DNA of 64,000 bases, taken from assembly GCF_040958095.1 (NCBI RefSeq), contig NC_091220.1:18754393-18818392 (forward strand), written 5' to 3'. This document shows positions 30,936 through 42,401 of this stretch, one piece after another. Positions within the stretch are counted from its first letter, which is position 1; each line of letters begins with the position of its first letter. The notes beneath the pieces were generated by a model. The model was not told where the DNA came from. It did no database searches and was given only the letters and a program-made list of their open reading frames with translations. The DNA comes from Procambarus clarkii (Eukaryota; Arthropoda; Malacostraca; Decapoda; Cambaridae). Made by a program: the position numbers and the translations under genes.

Positions 30936-31117
30936 GACTAGTAACTGTGTGACTCACCATAGATGTAAAGTGCCTTGTATAGTGACTGTTGTGAGCCTCT
31001 TGTTGAATCACTTGTGATACAAAATATTATTGATGTGTGTATTTATGTGGGTGATTGTGTATGTATATATGTATATGTATGTCCATGTATGTATGAGTAT
31101 GTGTACGAGTATACATA

Positions 31118-31392
31118 CCTTACCCTGAGGTTACCTTGAGGTGCTTCCGGGGCTTAGCGTCCCCGCGGCCCGGTCGTCAACCAGGCCTCCTGGTTGCTGG
31201 ACTGATCAACCAGGCTGTTGGACGCGGCTGCTCGCAGCCTGACGTATGAGTCACAGCCTGGTTGATCAGGTATCCTTTGGAGGTGCTTATCCAGTTCTCT
31301 CTTGAACACTGTGAGGGGTCGGCCAGTTATGCCCCTTATGTGAAGCGGAAGCGTATTTGATAGAGTTCTCTCTCAGAGTACCTGAGTACATA
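31118..31392 (-). mobile_element. LINE family B, 3' end
   Basis: The longest copy here. The minus strand reads a FKRELDKHLQRIPDQPG-like segment with one or more frame breaks, then the GC-rich 3' tail (gaccgggccgcggggacgct) ending in caaggtaacctcaagg. The tail is shared with SINE family A. No RT motif is retained. Confidence 0.65.
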
Positions 31393-31737
31393 ACATTAAT
31401 AATTGTGTAACTAGCGTCAAAATATTGTTATTTGCTTAGCTAAACGAACTAGAGGGTTCAGTTCCTGAACCAATTATATGCATCTGTAACTCTTTACACC
31501 ACCGCCCACAGGATGGGTATGGGGTGCATAATAAAGAAAAATTGAATTACTGTCTGAGGTGGAGGTTACGATAAGACAGATTTATACATCTCAAGGTGAA
31601 CACACAGCTCTAACAGGCAGAACTGAAGAGTTTGGGGCTGTAGAGGGCGTGTAGGAAGAAGATGGGAACCGCCTGACTATAAGACTCGAGACTTATACCT
31701 GGCTCCAGGAATACATTGGGGAGACGGATACAGGAAG

Positions 31738-31810
31738 TTGACCAGACCACACACTAGAAGGTGAAGGGACGACGACGTTTCGGTCCATCCTGGACCATTC
31801 TCAAGTGTTC
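31738..31810 (+). repeat. Half copy of the palindromic element
   Basis: ttgaccagaccacacactag ... gacgacgtttcggtccatcc ... ccattctcaagt: the left arm of the element at 59966 and 61058. A matching piece of the right arm (cttgagaatggtccaggatg) occurs at 32017-32036, after about 200 bp of unrelated AT-rich DNA. Confidence 0.7.
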
Positions 31811-32031
31811 ATCCCGTTCTCGCACTTTCGTACAGTCAATATTGACTTATTAAATAAGTACATATGTGACATACTAATTTATTGTGAATATTTTAGTTTA
31901 CCTTGAAAAGCTTCATAGAAAACACCGAACCTTACCTAACCTTCTTAGTATGTTAAGATAAGCATCTTATTGCTTCTTAATTACAATTATTATTTAACGT
32001 CTAGGACGACTATCGACTTGAGAATGGTCCA

Positions 32032-32400
32032 GGATGGTGGGAAACAGCTCTGGCGAGGTTGCGTATTGGCCATACTCGCTTAACCCATGGTCACTTGATG
32101 GAGCGCCGCCCTGCTCCTTATTGTCCTAGTTGCATTGTCCCTCTAACGGTCGTGCATGTCCTTCTTGAATGTCCTGACTTCCAGGACGAGCGTGTGTCTT
32201 GCTTTCCGACCGCCCCTCGCGGTCGCCTGTCCCTCGATAGAATTCTTGGTGACTCGGATACTTTTGATATCGTTCGCCTTATGCGTTTTTGTTCTCGTAT
32301 CCTTGGTGATATTTAGCGCCCTCTGATTATTTTGCGTATTTGATGGTGCTACATAGCCTTCCTGGTTTGGTGCCTTCTTTTGATAATTACTTACTTACTT
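32032..32400 (+). mobile_element. LINE family D, 3' end
   Basis: The frame 32059-32316 encodes RIGHTRLTHGHLMERRPAPY and then a C-x2-C-x7-H-x4-C segment (CPSC...VLLECPDF), ending in a TAG about 100 bp before the 3' tail gccttcttttgataattact. 5' truncated; same family as 39330, 42256/43477, 50745 and 53338. Confidence 0.75.
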
Positions 32401-32559
32401 ATGATTGTATACGTTATCAAAAAGGCAGTGACAAAGTCAATTTTGCATTTTAATCACAGAGATTAGATCTTAGTGAGATAGGAAAGATATTCATATTTTA
32501 AAGAAGGATTTTTGAACCATCGCTCTCCCTATCGATAGAAACTAACTTTTTTTTTTTAT

Positions 32560-32715
32560 TATTAACAAGCTTAGGTATACACAGTAATGTGCTGCTACCC
32601 TATTCTATATGAAAGATTACACAGTGTATATCAAAAACTAGCTATAAGTTCATTAAATATTCCCATCTCACAGGATGGTTAGTTATACATGGAATCAGGG
32701 GATAAAATACCAGCC
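32560..32715 (+). repeat. Dispersed repeat R1
   Basis: Second copy of aacaagcttaggtatacaca ... ctaccctattctatat ... tggaatcagggg, as at 17030-17225. Confidence 0.65.
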
Positions 32716-32756
32716 TCAATAAAAAAAAAGTCAACTGTGACTAAACAAGAACACCA

Positions 32757-32935
32757 CTTACGGGCTATTCATGCCCGTGCTACCTTTTGGGTGGCTTAAT
32801 CCTCATCAATCAATCACAAGAAACAAGGGATACATCTCCCGTCACGCAGGGTCCAGTCGCACCTCCACAGATCTCCAGTATCATCTATTGATACTATTAA
32901 TGGTTCAAGAGGACTATCACTTACGGGCCTACCTC
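32757..32935 (-). repeat. Dispersed repeat with agccaccca hairpin
   Basis: Reverse copy of 5084-5245: ttacgggctattcatgcccg, catctcccgtcacgcagg, gatctccagtatcatctatt. Confidence 0.7.
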
Positions 32936-32984
32936 AAGGTAACAATCAGGTGAGAACATAAAATATAAGGCTGATCTATTAGCC

Positions 32985-33870
32985 TCCATTAGCAAAATCC
33001 GGGTACAGCATAAGAATATCTTCCAATATTCCTAAGTGTATGAAGTAATTACAGAGTTCAAAGTACCTTACACCATTTGGTCTGAAGTCACTTATAACAG
33101 GGCAATCACAGATATAGTGTTGGTGAGTATGTCCCAGCTCTTGTTCACATAGTTTACAATTGGAATATTCATCACTGGGGGCTATTCATTACCTGCAGCC
33201 ACCTGCGATACATATCGATATCCTAGCCTAATTCTGGCAATTACAATGTCACACTGTCATTGTGACACTAGTGGAAGTTTTATGCTGTCCGTTCATATAA
33301 TTCTCGATTCTAAACATGTTTACTTAGTTTAGTTCATTAATTATGCACCCCATATATCATCTTGTGGGCGGTAGTGGAAAAGGTTACAGAGGCACATAAG
33401 CATGTCATAGCTCTTTATACTCTTGCTTTCTGGCTTTTGTGTGTCAGTGACTGCTCTTCTGTCTTCCCTAATTTCCTAAAATATTGCGGCTTTGACAGAA
33501 GAGATTGGAATGCCCATATCCCACTCAACTTCAGGCTTATCACATTCAGTTTTAGCTGCCTTGTTTGTGTCATCATGCTGGACAACACCTATATGAGAAG
33601 GTATCCATACAAATGAGACTTTGAAACTCCTACTGTTTGCAATAATAATGTTGTTTATAATGGAAGTTACAACTACAACCTTTTGAAGATCAATGCTAAT
33701 TTTATCTAGATAATGTAATAAACGAAAGTTTTCTATGTCAACAGAAAGGCAGAAATATAAGCTACACTTTAAATACTTGTCATAAATATAACTGAAGTGA
33801 AAGCGAAGATATATGCATTTGATACTGTACAGTTTCTTGATGGCTTGCTCTAAGAGTGTGAAGCCCTTCA
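32985..33870 (-). mobile_element. LINE family E, degenerate RNase H and C-terminus
   Basis: The minus strand encodes SFVWIPSHIGVVQHDDTNKA and PISSVKAAIF (about 33640-33476). Further along it has ELGHTHQHYICDCPVISDFR and an FELCNYFIHLGILEDILMLY-like segment (about 33170-32990). These parallel the copy at 29985-30590. The frame is interrupted between the two parts. Confidence 0.65.
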
Positions 33871-33899
33871 CACCAGCCTATAAATTGTGTAATTTATTT

Positions 33900-34620
33900 C
33901 CATATATGCTAATTAACCTTAAAATCTATATGTCAGAAGGAAGGAAGATGTAGACGTTAATGTGACAACATTTCAAGAAATATCTCTCTCTTTAAAGTTA
34001 AATAATACAATCCTATCGCCGGTGTCCGGACACATGAAAGCTACTTAGGTATCAGTGGCCAGCCAGGTGGAGATCACAGGCTGTACAATACTGATAAATT
34101 ATGTAATTCACAGAGATACGTTGATAAATATTAATGTTTTATATTTTATTAAAAATAGATATATACTTTGTTTCATACGTTAAATGTAACAATATTTCAG
34201 TATATATTATATAAGCATAGTATATATAATTCAGTATATACAATATATAATAAGAGTGTCAGACCACGGAGGAAGAATTGAAACAGGAATTTCCTTTAGT
34301 ACTTTCTTATATTAATACATCTTCAGAGCGAACCATTCCTTCAGAAGATGTATTAATATACGAAAGTACTTAGAGCATTCTATTGTGGTTTTAATATTGA
34401 ACAATTATACATATACGAAACAGAGAAATCTGGTGTCGGAAATAGTAAAAATATTAGTGTGCGATGTGATCAATGTAAGGGGGATATTGGGTGTGCCTCG
34501 TATCCCCTACAACAACAAGAAGTTCGAGAGCGATGAGGCCGCCACCTACTAGCTTCAGGATGTCGTCGAATCTAAATCAACAATATACTACCGCCGCTAC
34601 TTTCTCGGAAACGTAAGTAC
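33900..34620. other. AT-rich intergenic DNA with a hairpin
   Basis: No gene recognised. Positions 34299-34369 form an inverted repeat with 26-bp arms (25/26 complementary) around a 19-nt loop. Confidence 0.5.
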
Positions 34621-34639
34621 CTGCCGCTTTACTTCTCTC

Positions 34640-34835
34640 ACCCTGCCTAGCCTGGCCTGGCCTGACCTGGCCTAGCCAGACCTGACCAGACCAGACCTGG
34701 CCTAGCCAGACCTGACCAGACCTGACCTGGCCTAGCCAGACCTGACCAGACCAGACCTGACCAGACCTGACCTGGCCTAGCCTTACCTAGCCTAGTCTGA
34801 CCTGACCTGGCCTAGCCTTACCCAACACTAATCAC
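34640..34835. repeat. Pentanucleotide-based repeat (cctgg/cctga/ccaga)
   Basis: About 190 bp built from 5-bp variants such as cctgg, cctag, ccaga and cctga, with a partial higher-order period of 30-55 bp. Confidence 0.85.
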
Positions 34836-35427
34836 CACACGTGACAGCCCAAACGAATCGCAAATAAGTACACGTAACAAGTCATATGCCCGGACACTCT
34901 TTCACCTTGGGGACTGAGTGGTAACTATTGTATAGAAGAGCCGGCTCCCTGAGAGTGGTAAGAGGGCGTGATAAGAGGCTAACGTGTGGTCTTGAAGGAA
35001 GTCGATAAAGCAGACAATTTTCAAAAGGAAGGGCAGCATAACGAGCAGACAGGAATGGACAGACAGTCGGTTATCCCATAATGTGTAATACGCCCCGCAC
35101 AGCATGGGTGGAGTGGGGGGGGGGGGGGTTGTAGCAGGGCACAGTATGGTGATGGTGCGGGTGAAGTACACACCCACTGAATTCCTGCCATCAATAATTG
35201 TTTTCATAACCATTAGAACAATGGCATCCCTCCAGCCACCATCCTTCTACTGACCCCCTCCTCTGGTCCTCCACCTCAGACAATAACCCCCCACACCCCC
35301 TCTCCCTTCCAGACATCAGCATGTCAAAATCAGTACCATAATGTGTTTAAACTATTTAAACTAAGTCATTGTGTATCTCAAGGTATCTTAATTCATTTGA
35401 AAGTGTACATGTGCATTCGTTCATATA

Positions 35428-35605
35428 CTCGCCTAATTGTGCTTGCTGGGGTTGAGCTCTGGCTCTTTAGTTCCACCTCTCAACCGTCAATCAACAGGTG
35501 TACAGGTTTCTGAGCCTATTGGGCTCTATCATATCTACACTTGAACCTGTGTATGGAGTCAGCCTCCACCACATCACTTACTAATGCATTCCATTAGATA
35601 TAATC
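35428..35605 (-). mobile_element. LINE family C, 3' end
   Basis: Plus-strand words attgtgcttgctggggttga, tcaaccgtcaatcaacaggt, gtacaggtttctgagcctat and cagcctccaccacatcac match the copy at 48343-48690, so the element reads on the minus strand. Confidence 0.75.
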
Positions 35606-36254
35606 ATATATGATTACACATAATCATAATCATTCCATACACATAATCATATATGTGTACGTCAACGTATACATACATGCGTATATATACCTCATATTAA
35701 AATACTGATAAACGAATGACCATGAACAAATTAATTTATAATTGTAGCATTATATATAATTTTAATAGACTAATTACGTGTTTATACATTTGAATGGTCC
35801 AGACAGGTGGCCAGCCTTGGACATATACACTTCTGGTAGGCACAATGACCTCATGTTAGACCCTTGATAGATTATGTGAGAGAGAGAGAGAGCTGGGGCA
35901 GGGAGGTGCGTGCCCCAGGGAGATAATCCATGCCCATGCCCCGCCTCGAGGTCAGTTCTCGAGTCACACCAAGAATAACAATCGAGCAAGTTGTCCTGAC
36001 CAGGATGTGGCATATTAGGGAGGGTTGAGGTATAGGAAGCCTGTCTGATAGGGCTCTTGGCAAGCAGCTCTCCCTCAGTCTACCTATCTATATGGAAGAA
36101 ATGTATCTAGGCCCTCCTCCCCCCTGCCTATTCTCTCTCCCCCACCTTTCTTCCTTCATTTCCTCCCTCCTTCCCTCCCCCTCACTGGTGAGAGAGTAGG
36201 AGTGTGAGAGTGGTTAGAGAACTCATAGTTCTCACGCTCGTGAAATTGTCTGCG

Positions 36255-36535
36255 ACCCTGGAGGAGTAGAGCGGAGGGGGGGGGTGAAAGTAGGTGACGA
36301 TGGAGGAGTAGAGGGGAGCATTATATGCAGTGAACGTAGGTGTCTATGGAAGAGTACATCATAGAGGAGGGTGAAAGGAAGGTGACGATGGAGGAGGAGA
36401 AGGGAGGGGGTGTGAAGGTAGGTGATGATGGAGGAGTAGAGGGGAGGAGGGGGGCAAAGGTAGGTGTCTATGGAAGAGTACATCATAGAGGGGGGTGAAG
36501 GTAGGTGGCGATGGAGCAGAGCAAAAGGGGTGGGG
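36255..36535. repeat. Purine-rich minisatellite
   Basis: Imperfect repeats of gatggaggagtagaggggag + gggggtgaaggtaggtg, with a longer 120-bp pattern that includes tctatggaagagtacatcat twice (about 36350 and 36468). Confidence 0.8.
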
Positions 36536-36576
36536 GTTGAAAGTAATCCCGAGTTTAATTTTTTAGTTATATATAG

Positions 36577-37260
36577 TGACACCTCGGCTTACGAATGAAT
36601 ATTTATGAACTTTTCGGGTTACGAGCCTAATTTCTTCGAAAAATTTGAATCGGGTTACAAACTTTGCCTCGGGAAAGGAGTTTGTTGATATACGTATAGG
36701 CTGACCTAGCGCGTGGTGGCATGGTGATCGCGCCTCAGTTTACCAGTGTCTCCTGCCTAGTAAGTATCGCGCCTGAATTCTTTGTAAAGCATTACATTTG
36801 TTTTGGGATTTTTGGCTATTTGAACATAAAATTTGTTATGCTATATCTTGCCATGAGTCCCAAGAAAGCCAGTGGTAAGGTTCAAGCCAAGAAAACACAT
36901 GTGAGAATGACCATAGAGGAAAAACAAGAGAGCATTCATAAACATCAAAATGGTGCACAGGTTGTTGAACTAGCTAGGCAGTACAACAAATCTATGTCAA
37001 CAATATGCACTGTACTTGCTAAGAAAAAGGACATTATGAGCATTAAAGTGGCAAAAGGCATATCAACAATCCCGAAACAAAGAACACAAACACTTGAGGA
37101 TGTTAAAAAGTTTTTATTAATTTGGATACACAACAAAGAGTTAGCAGGTGATAGCATTTCAGAGGCCATCATTTGTGAGAAGGCATTTGCATGAAGACCT
37201 TTTAAAGAAAACCCCTGGAACGAGGGGGTGGGAAAAGATGAATCAAGTTTGAAAATGTGA
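36577..37260 (+). mobile_element. Tigger/pogo DNA transposon, 5' part
   Basis: A TA precedes gtgacacctcggcttacg, a terminus resembling the ends of the copies at 41947 and 43474. The frame 36853-37194 encodes MSPKKASGKVQAKK, then VRMTIEEKQESI and VVELARQYNKSMSTICTVL, the CENP-B-type helix-turn-helix DNA-binding domain. A frameshift at 37185-37194 ends it (the tga is followed by an out-of-frame EDLLKKTPG-like stretch). The DDE catalytic domain does not follow in this orientation. Confidence 0.8.
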
Positions 37261-37679
37261 AAAGTTTGTGTGACAATAGAGCTTCGTGGAAAACTTTTGC
37301 TGTGGTCATTACCTGGTGGAATGCACCCAGGATGGAGTATCAGGGCTATACATCTTTTAAATCATAAAAGTAATAAACATTTCCCATCAACCTTACAAAC
37401 AATATTAACCTATTTTCATGTATTTCCCCCATGTGCATTTTAACACATGGCGATGTTAAGTTACTAAATTGCCTTTATCATTCTGTAAAATTTCAATTAC
37501 AGTATACTGTATATAATTTTGTTAGTATAAATGGACTGAATATTCTGAAATCACTATTAATTTTACAATTTCAGATTCAAAGGTGGTCTGGACACCCAAT
37601 TTGGTCAGACAGGTGAAGAGAGCATTTAGGATAGTTCGAAAAGATGAAGATGGTCACAATTGTGTTTGAAGAGGCAAAC

Positions 37680-38412
37680 GCCCCCCTTTGCTCCTGACAT
37701 TATGTTCAGCCTATTGATCTCTGCACACCTAACACAAGGTAGGTTGAAAACTCCTCCTTCATGTCATTGGTTCATTAGCCAGAAACTTAGGGCCCATGCA
37801 GGAATATCCCTAAAAAAAAAAGTGGCCCCAACAATGCATCCTCCAAGTCTGGAGGATGAGCAAGAGCATTGTCGAGAAGCAGGCCCTTTAGTGTCAAACT
37901 TTTCTCTTGCAGATATTTTTTGATGGCAGGGCAAACCACTCTACATCACAGTTTTTCTGCACGTTATATATTTTTTAAAACTCTTGGATTTTCAGAATGA
38001 TACACGAGCAAGGGTTTAATTTTCAAATCGCCACACAGCATAAGAGTTAGCCTATCCTGACACAAGTTAGCCCAAGTTAGCTTGTGTCCGGGCAGTGACG
38101 TCTCCTCTTGGGTAATGTATGTCCTCTTCGGCAATTTTTTCCAGAATAGCCATGTCTCCTCACAATTAAACACTTGTTGTGGAATATATCCATCAATACA
38201 GTACAGTATCTACAAAATCTTTAAAATCACGAACAAATCTTTCAGCCCCTACTTTGTCTGAGCTGGCACCCTCACCATGCCTCACAACACTATGAATACC
38301 ACATATTTTTTCAAAATTTCTCAAACCATCCCCTACTCACCTTAAACTCTTTCGTATCTGCAAAACTCGTTCTAGGGGTTTTCTTTATAAGATCTTGCAT
38401 GAAGATTTCATT
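37680..38412 (-). mobile_element. Tigger transposase, DDE catalytic domain part
   Basis: The minus strand encodes KKTPRTSFADTKEFKVSRGW and FEKF, then, after breaks, FNCEETWLFWKKLPKRTYIT and LTLMLCGDLKIKPLLVYHSE. About 150 bp further come GLLLDNALAHPPDLEDALLG. These hold the first (E replacing D in NCEET) and second (LLLDN) catalytic blocks of Tigger-type transposases. Stop codons and the altered first aspartate indicate an inactive copy. Its orientation is opposite to the HTH half at 36577-37260. A foldback half copy is inserted at its upstream end (38413). Confidence 0.75.
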
Positions 38413-38491
38413 GTTGACCAAACCACACACTGGAAATTGAATAGACGACGACATTTCGATCCGTCCTGGACCATTATAAAGTTGATTGTGA
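38413..38491 (+). repeat. Half copy of the palindromic element
   Basis: gttgaccaaaccacacactg ... gacgacatttcgatccgtcc ... ccattataaagttgattgtg: one diverged arm of the element at 59966/61023. It interrupts Tigger sequence. Confidence 0.7.
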
Positions 38492-39180
38492 TGAGATGAG
38501 GGAAGCAAGAGCATTAAGTAGGCAAGAGAGAGAGGTGAGGAGATGGCAAGTATGTACGTATGTACATGAATAAAACATGTACATACTTATACATAACGTG
38601 TGTAAATAGTGTAATAAACACAATAACAGTATTTTGGGAGGAGGAATGTTGGCGAGTAATGTGTTGGAGGAGGGAGGGAGGACTGGCAGGGTGTGGCAGC
38701 TCACTCATATTTTTTGGGCTCACCATACCAACATAGTGGATCGTTATGGTGAATACATACGTAGATGGGTATATACAATGTGTGTGTATATAGTGTAACA
38801 ACAGCAAAAACACTGTTTGATTGTAGAATATGTCGCATATATGAGGCCCATGATTTTGAGCATAGCGATGTTCTATACTTTGAATTATATAAATTCCACA
38901 AATTACACACTTTTAAATAATATTACAGCAAAAAAAAGGAAGAAATGAATGAGAAACTTCAAAATAATTGCGCAACATTTTATTCGCAGCAACTGCCGTG
39001 GCACGGGGTGGCAGGGCCGACAGACCCCCATCGCTCCAACGCTCAGCGCCCATAATTTACTCAACTTCCCAGCTCCATCGCAGCTAAAGTAAGTCACATA
39101 CAATATTTTTTGTTTAGTTTCCCCGTGATCAGACTGCATTTTAACAATATAAGAAGAGAAAAAAAATTTTTGGAAAGAAT
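38492..39180. other. No gene recognised; probable DNA-transposon-like repeat
   Basis: Repetitive-looking sequence with tacatac/tgtatata words. No protein domain was identified on either strand. Confidence 0.35.
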
Positions 39181-39214
39181 TTATTTCTTGTGCACCAGGG
39201 TGTTATTTGGAGAC

Positions 39215-39335
39215 AGAGCAGTTCAGTGGTTAACTACTAAATATTTTTTTCTCCCACACATGCACCCCCCTAGGAAGCAGCCTGTAACAGCTAACTCCCA
39301 GATACCTATTTACTGTTAGGTAACAGGGGTCATCC
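39215..39335 (-). mobile_element. SINE family A fragment
   Basis: Contains ggaagcagcctgtaacagct and gatacctatttactgttagg, the conserved body of family A in reverse. The tRNA head and tail are lost or diverged. Confidence 0.6.
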
Positions 39336-40860
39336 CCTTTTGTACAAAGAATCTGCTAAAGCTTTTAGGGCTAATCTTTGACACTTGTTTGTCTTTGTCG
39401 CCCCATATTTTTTATGTCCGAGTTGAATGCTCTAAGGCCCTTAACTAACTTTAGGTCATGTCCCATACTTCTTGGGGAGCTAATCGACACTGCTCCTCTC
39501 TTTACATTCCTCTCTCGTTCTGTCTAAACTCGATTATGGCCCTGTTTACTCGTCTGCTTCTCCTTCTACCCTTCACCATCTGGACACACTGCATCATACT
39601 GGGTTACGGCTCAGCTCTGGTACCTTTCCTTCGACACCTACCCTAAGCCTGTATGTTGAAACTGGCGTCCTGTTTCTACAGGATCGCCATGATCGCTACT
39701 GTCTTCTCCACCTTGCACGGTCCTTACAGCACCCTCACTCTTGCTTATGTCATGCCTTGACCTTTACCCATCCTGTGGTTCCTGTTCCCTTCACCACCTA
39801 TCTCTTTCTGTACGGTTGTCTCTCTTACAAAATGCTCTTTCAGTTTGTGTTACCAATATTTCCCCTCGTGTCATTCCGTCTTTGCCCCTATGGAGGGGTC
39901 CCCGTTCCTAAATTCTGTAAGCCTTGACCCACATGACTAAAACTTTTACCCCTCCTACAGTTCTAAATTACCTTTTCCTTGAACACTTTTCTTCACACTT
40001 CCACTCTATTTCCGTCTTCACCAATGGGTCTTAAGTCTGCAGACGGTGTAGGCTACTCTGTTGTTTTTCCTGACTGCACCTTTGTGTCTCCTGCCTCCGG
40101 AGACTAGCATCTTCATGGCAGAAATTTATGCTATTCTCTATGCTCTTCATCAACTCTTTTCTCGCTGTCAATCCTCCTCTGTGTTTGTAGTTGATACTTG
40201 CAGTGCCCTCATGGCTCTAGAATCCTTTAATCCAGTCCATCCTTTGGTAGTTGAAATTCAACATTGGCTGTTTCATATCTCCAGTAGATTTAAGACAGTG
40301 GAATTTCGCTGGATTCCCACCCATATTGGTGTGTTCTTAAATGAGCGTGCGGACACTGCCGCTAAGGAAGCTATCCGCACCTGTCCCATCTCCCGTAAAG
40401 GTATTCCTTATTATGACTTTTACCCAGTTATTCATTTCCCCATTCTTGCCCGTTGTCAGGGTTGTTGGTCTTCTGTTACTGGTAACAAATTGCGTGCTCT
40501 TAAGAGTAGTGTGTTCCCGTGGCCTTCCTCCTACCACCGTAACCGGTGGTGGGAAACGGCTCTGGCGAGGTTGTATATTGGTCATACACGTTTAACTCAC
40601 GGGCACTTAATGGAGCGCTGCCCTGCTTCTTATTGTCCAAACCGTTGTCTCTACATGTCCTGACTTCCAGGACTTACGTGTCTTGCTTCCCGACCATCCC
40701 TCACTGTCAATTGTCCCTCGATAAAATTCTTGGTAAATTCAATACCTTTGATATTGTTCGCCGTATGCGTTTTTGTTCTTGTATTGGCGACGTTAGTGAT
40801 ATTTAGCGCACTATGATTATCCCACACATTTGATGGTTTGATAATTACTGTACTGTACAG
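39330..40860 (+). mobile_element. LINE family D, RT C-terminus and RNase H, frameshifted
   Basis: About 39370-39900 reads as the region after the reverse transcriptase catalytic core (SHTSWGANRHC and SLYIPLSFCLNSIMA type segments), with several stops. Frame 40061-40663 is RNase H: AEIYAILYALHQL holds the catalytic Glu, VFVVDTCSALMALESF the Asp block, and FRWIPTHIGVFLNERADTAA the final Asp block. The C-terminal LTHGHLMERCPASYCPN part is followed by a frameshift near 40650. The element ends with a gtttgataattact tail. In the family, RNase H removes RNA from the cDNA hybrid. The copy is inactive. Confidence 0.8.
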
Positions 40861-40879
40861 TACTTTGGTTTGGAATGTA

Positions 40880-41945
40880 TCAAATAAAGTTGTTTCATGT
40901 ATTCAAATGTGTGAGAAAATCCACTGGGGCTGTGAGATGAAGCGAACCTGTAACAAAGGCATTGCCAGTTGCATACTCTACCACCACTGATGGTAAAAGT
41001 CTTACAACTGGATATCTTGTGTGACGGGTTATGGTATCACAGCTATACTGAACCAAGATGGTATGGCTCTCCCTCACATAAATGAAAGAAATGCTGCTAT
41101 TGGCCTTGCAGTGTGTAAGTTGCAGGTGGAAACAAATGAAAATTATCAAATAAATAATTAAACAATTTACTGAAATAGTAATGAACAAAAATAACACATG
41201 ACAATACTTGACTATCATGTAATGCAAAGGTGAACAAGTTAGTATGACCTTAAATGCAAAAAATAAACTATAAGCAATGAATAAAAGTATGAAGATATAC
41301 TGGTGTTCTGAAGACAGCTACCATACCACCATGGCATCAGTCACACGACGTTGGCTGGAAGCGGACGACGGGTTAGAGACACGAAGGTGATCCTAGAGCA
41401 CTAAGGGAGAGATTGCCTCTCCAGGGAGGCAGCGCTCTTTATATAGTCCGGCGGTGATGACTCATCCAGTGTCAACACGAGGTGGACATCTGGTCAACTA
41501 GCAAACTGCTCGTTGTGGCTGGCGGTGCCTTTGTGTTGAGCTGTACCACTGTCAGTTGAAGGCGGCTAACTGCTTGTTTGTGGGGACAAACTGCCAGTTA
41601 GCAGTGGCGCCCGGCTTGCCTCTGAGTCGTACCAGGCCGTGCCAGGCCCTGGGGGGTATGGAGAGGTGGCAGGACCGATGACTCTTCTGGGCTGGTGTAG
41701 ATGTATACTTCGTGCAGAGGCATTGAAGGTGAAGGGAAAAGGCAGTTCCACTGCTATGCAGGGGATTCACGTGACACTTGTGAAGCCACAGAAAGTCTGG
41801 AGGCCCTACTGAAGCCAGTCCAAGTATTAAATAAAACCCGTGAAGTACGCCGGTGAAGGGTAAAGTGAAGGGTGAAGCAAGACCGTATGCCCCAACTTCA
41901 GGCACACACAGAAAATCACGTTTTGGTCCCGCCTCTCAACTGTGT
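40880..41945. other. Unclassified repeat-like region with TATA and a possible primer-binding site
   Basis: A TATA-like tttatata at 41438-41445 and a tggcgcccgg at about 41605-41614 (complementary to the 3' end of some tRNA-Lys primers) suggest a possible LTR-type sequence. No gag or pol ORF follows and no second LTR was found. The call is weak. Confidence 0.25.
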
Positions 41946-41946
41946 A

Positions 41947-42254
41947 CAGTGGTACCTCGGAATGCGATTGTCCCTGTATGCGAGATTTTCGGAAGGCGAG
42001 GTGTATTTACTCCAAAAATTTGTCTCGGAAGGCGATGGTTACTTCGGGAGGCGAGTTTGGACGCGAGTTTGTTGATACGCGTACAGCCGACCTAGCGCGT
42101 TCGTCGCCCCTCCGCCCCGCCGCCCCTCAGTTTATTATTGTCTCGCGCTCAGTGACTACCCCCACATCAATTCTTCTCGCGGATTTTCAGTGTTTTCTTG
42201 GATTTTTGGTGATTTGTCTATACAATTTGTTATTATATATCTCACCATGGGTCC
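41947..42254 (+). mobile_element. Tigger transposon, 5' terminal 308 bp
   Basis: TA at 41945-41946, then cagtggtacctcggaatgcg and 5' UTR, ending abruptly two bases into codon 3 of the transposase (ATGGGTCC). LINE family D sequence follows directly. Nearly identical to the reverse complement of 43167-43474. Confidence 0.85.
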
Positions 42255-42401
42255 ATATTACTAAAGCCTTTACCCCTCCTACAATTCTGAAAAGCCTCTT
42301 CCTTGAGCACTTTTCTTCGCACTCCCACTCTATTTCCATCTTTCCTGATGGGTCTAAGTCTGCGGATGGTGTGGGCTACTCTGTTGTTTTTCCTGACCGT
42401 A
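42255..42401 (+). mobile_element. LINE family D RNase H, first part (split by Tigger)
   Basis: Encodes KAFTPPTILKSLFLEHFSSH and then SIFPDGSKSADGVGYSVVFP followed by DRT, the first RNase H block with the catalytic Asp (DGSKS). The frame stops at the Tigger insertion point (TA at 42400-42401) and resumes at 43477. Confidence 0.85.

Noticed and set aside
30526-31011. ORFs of 67-161 codons on both strands
   Set aside because: Product of the 42-bp minisatellite.
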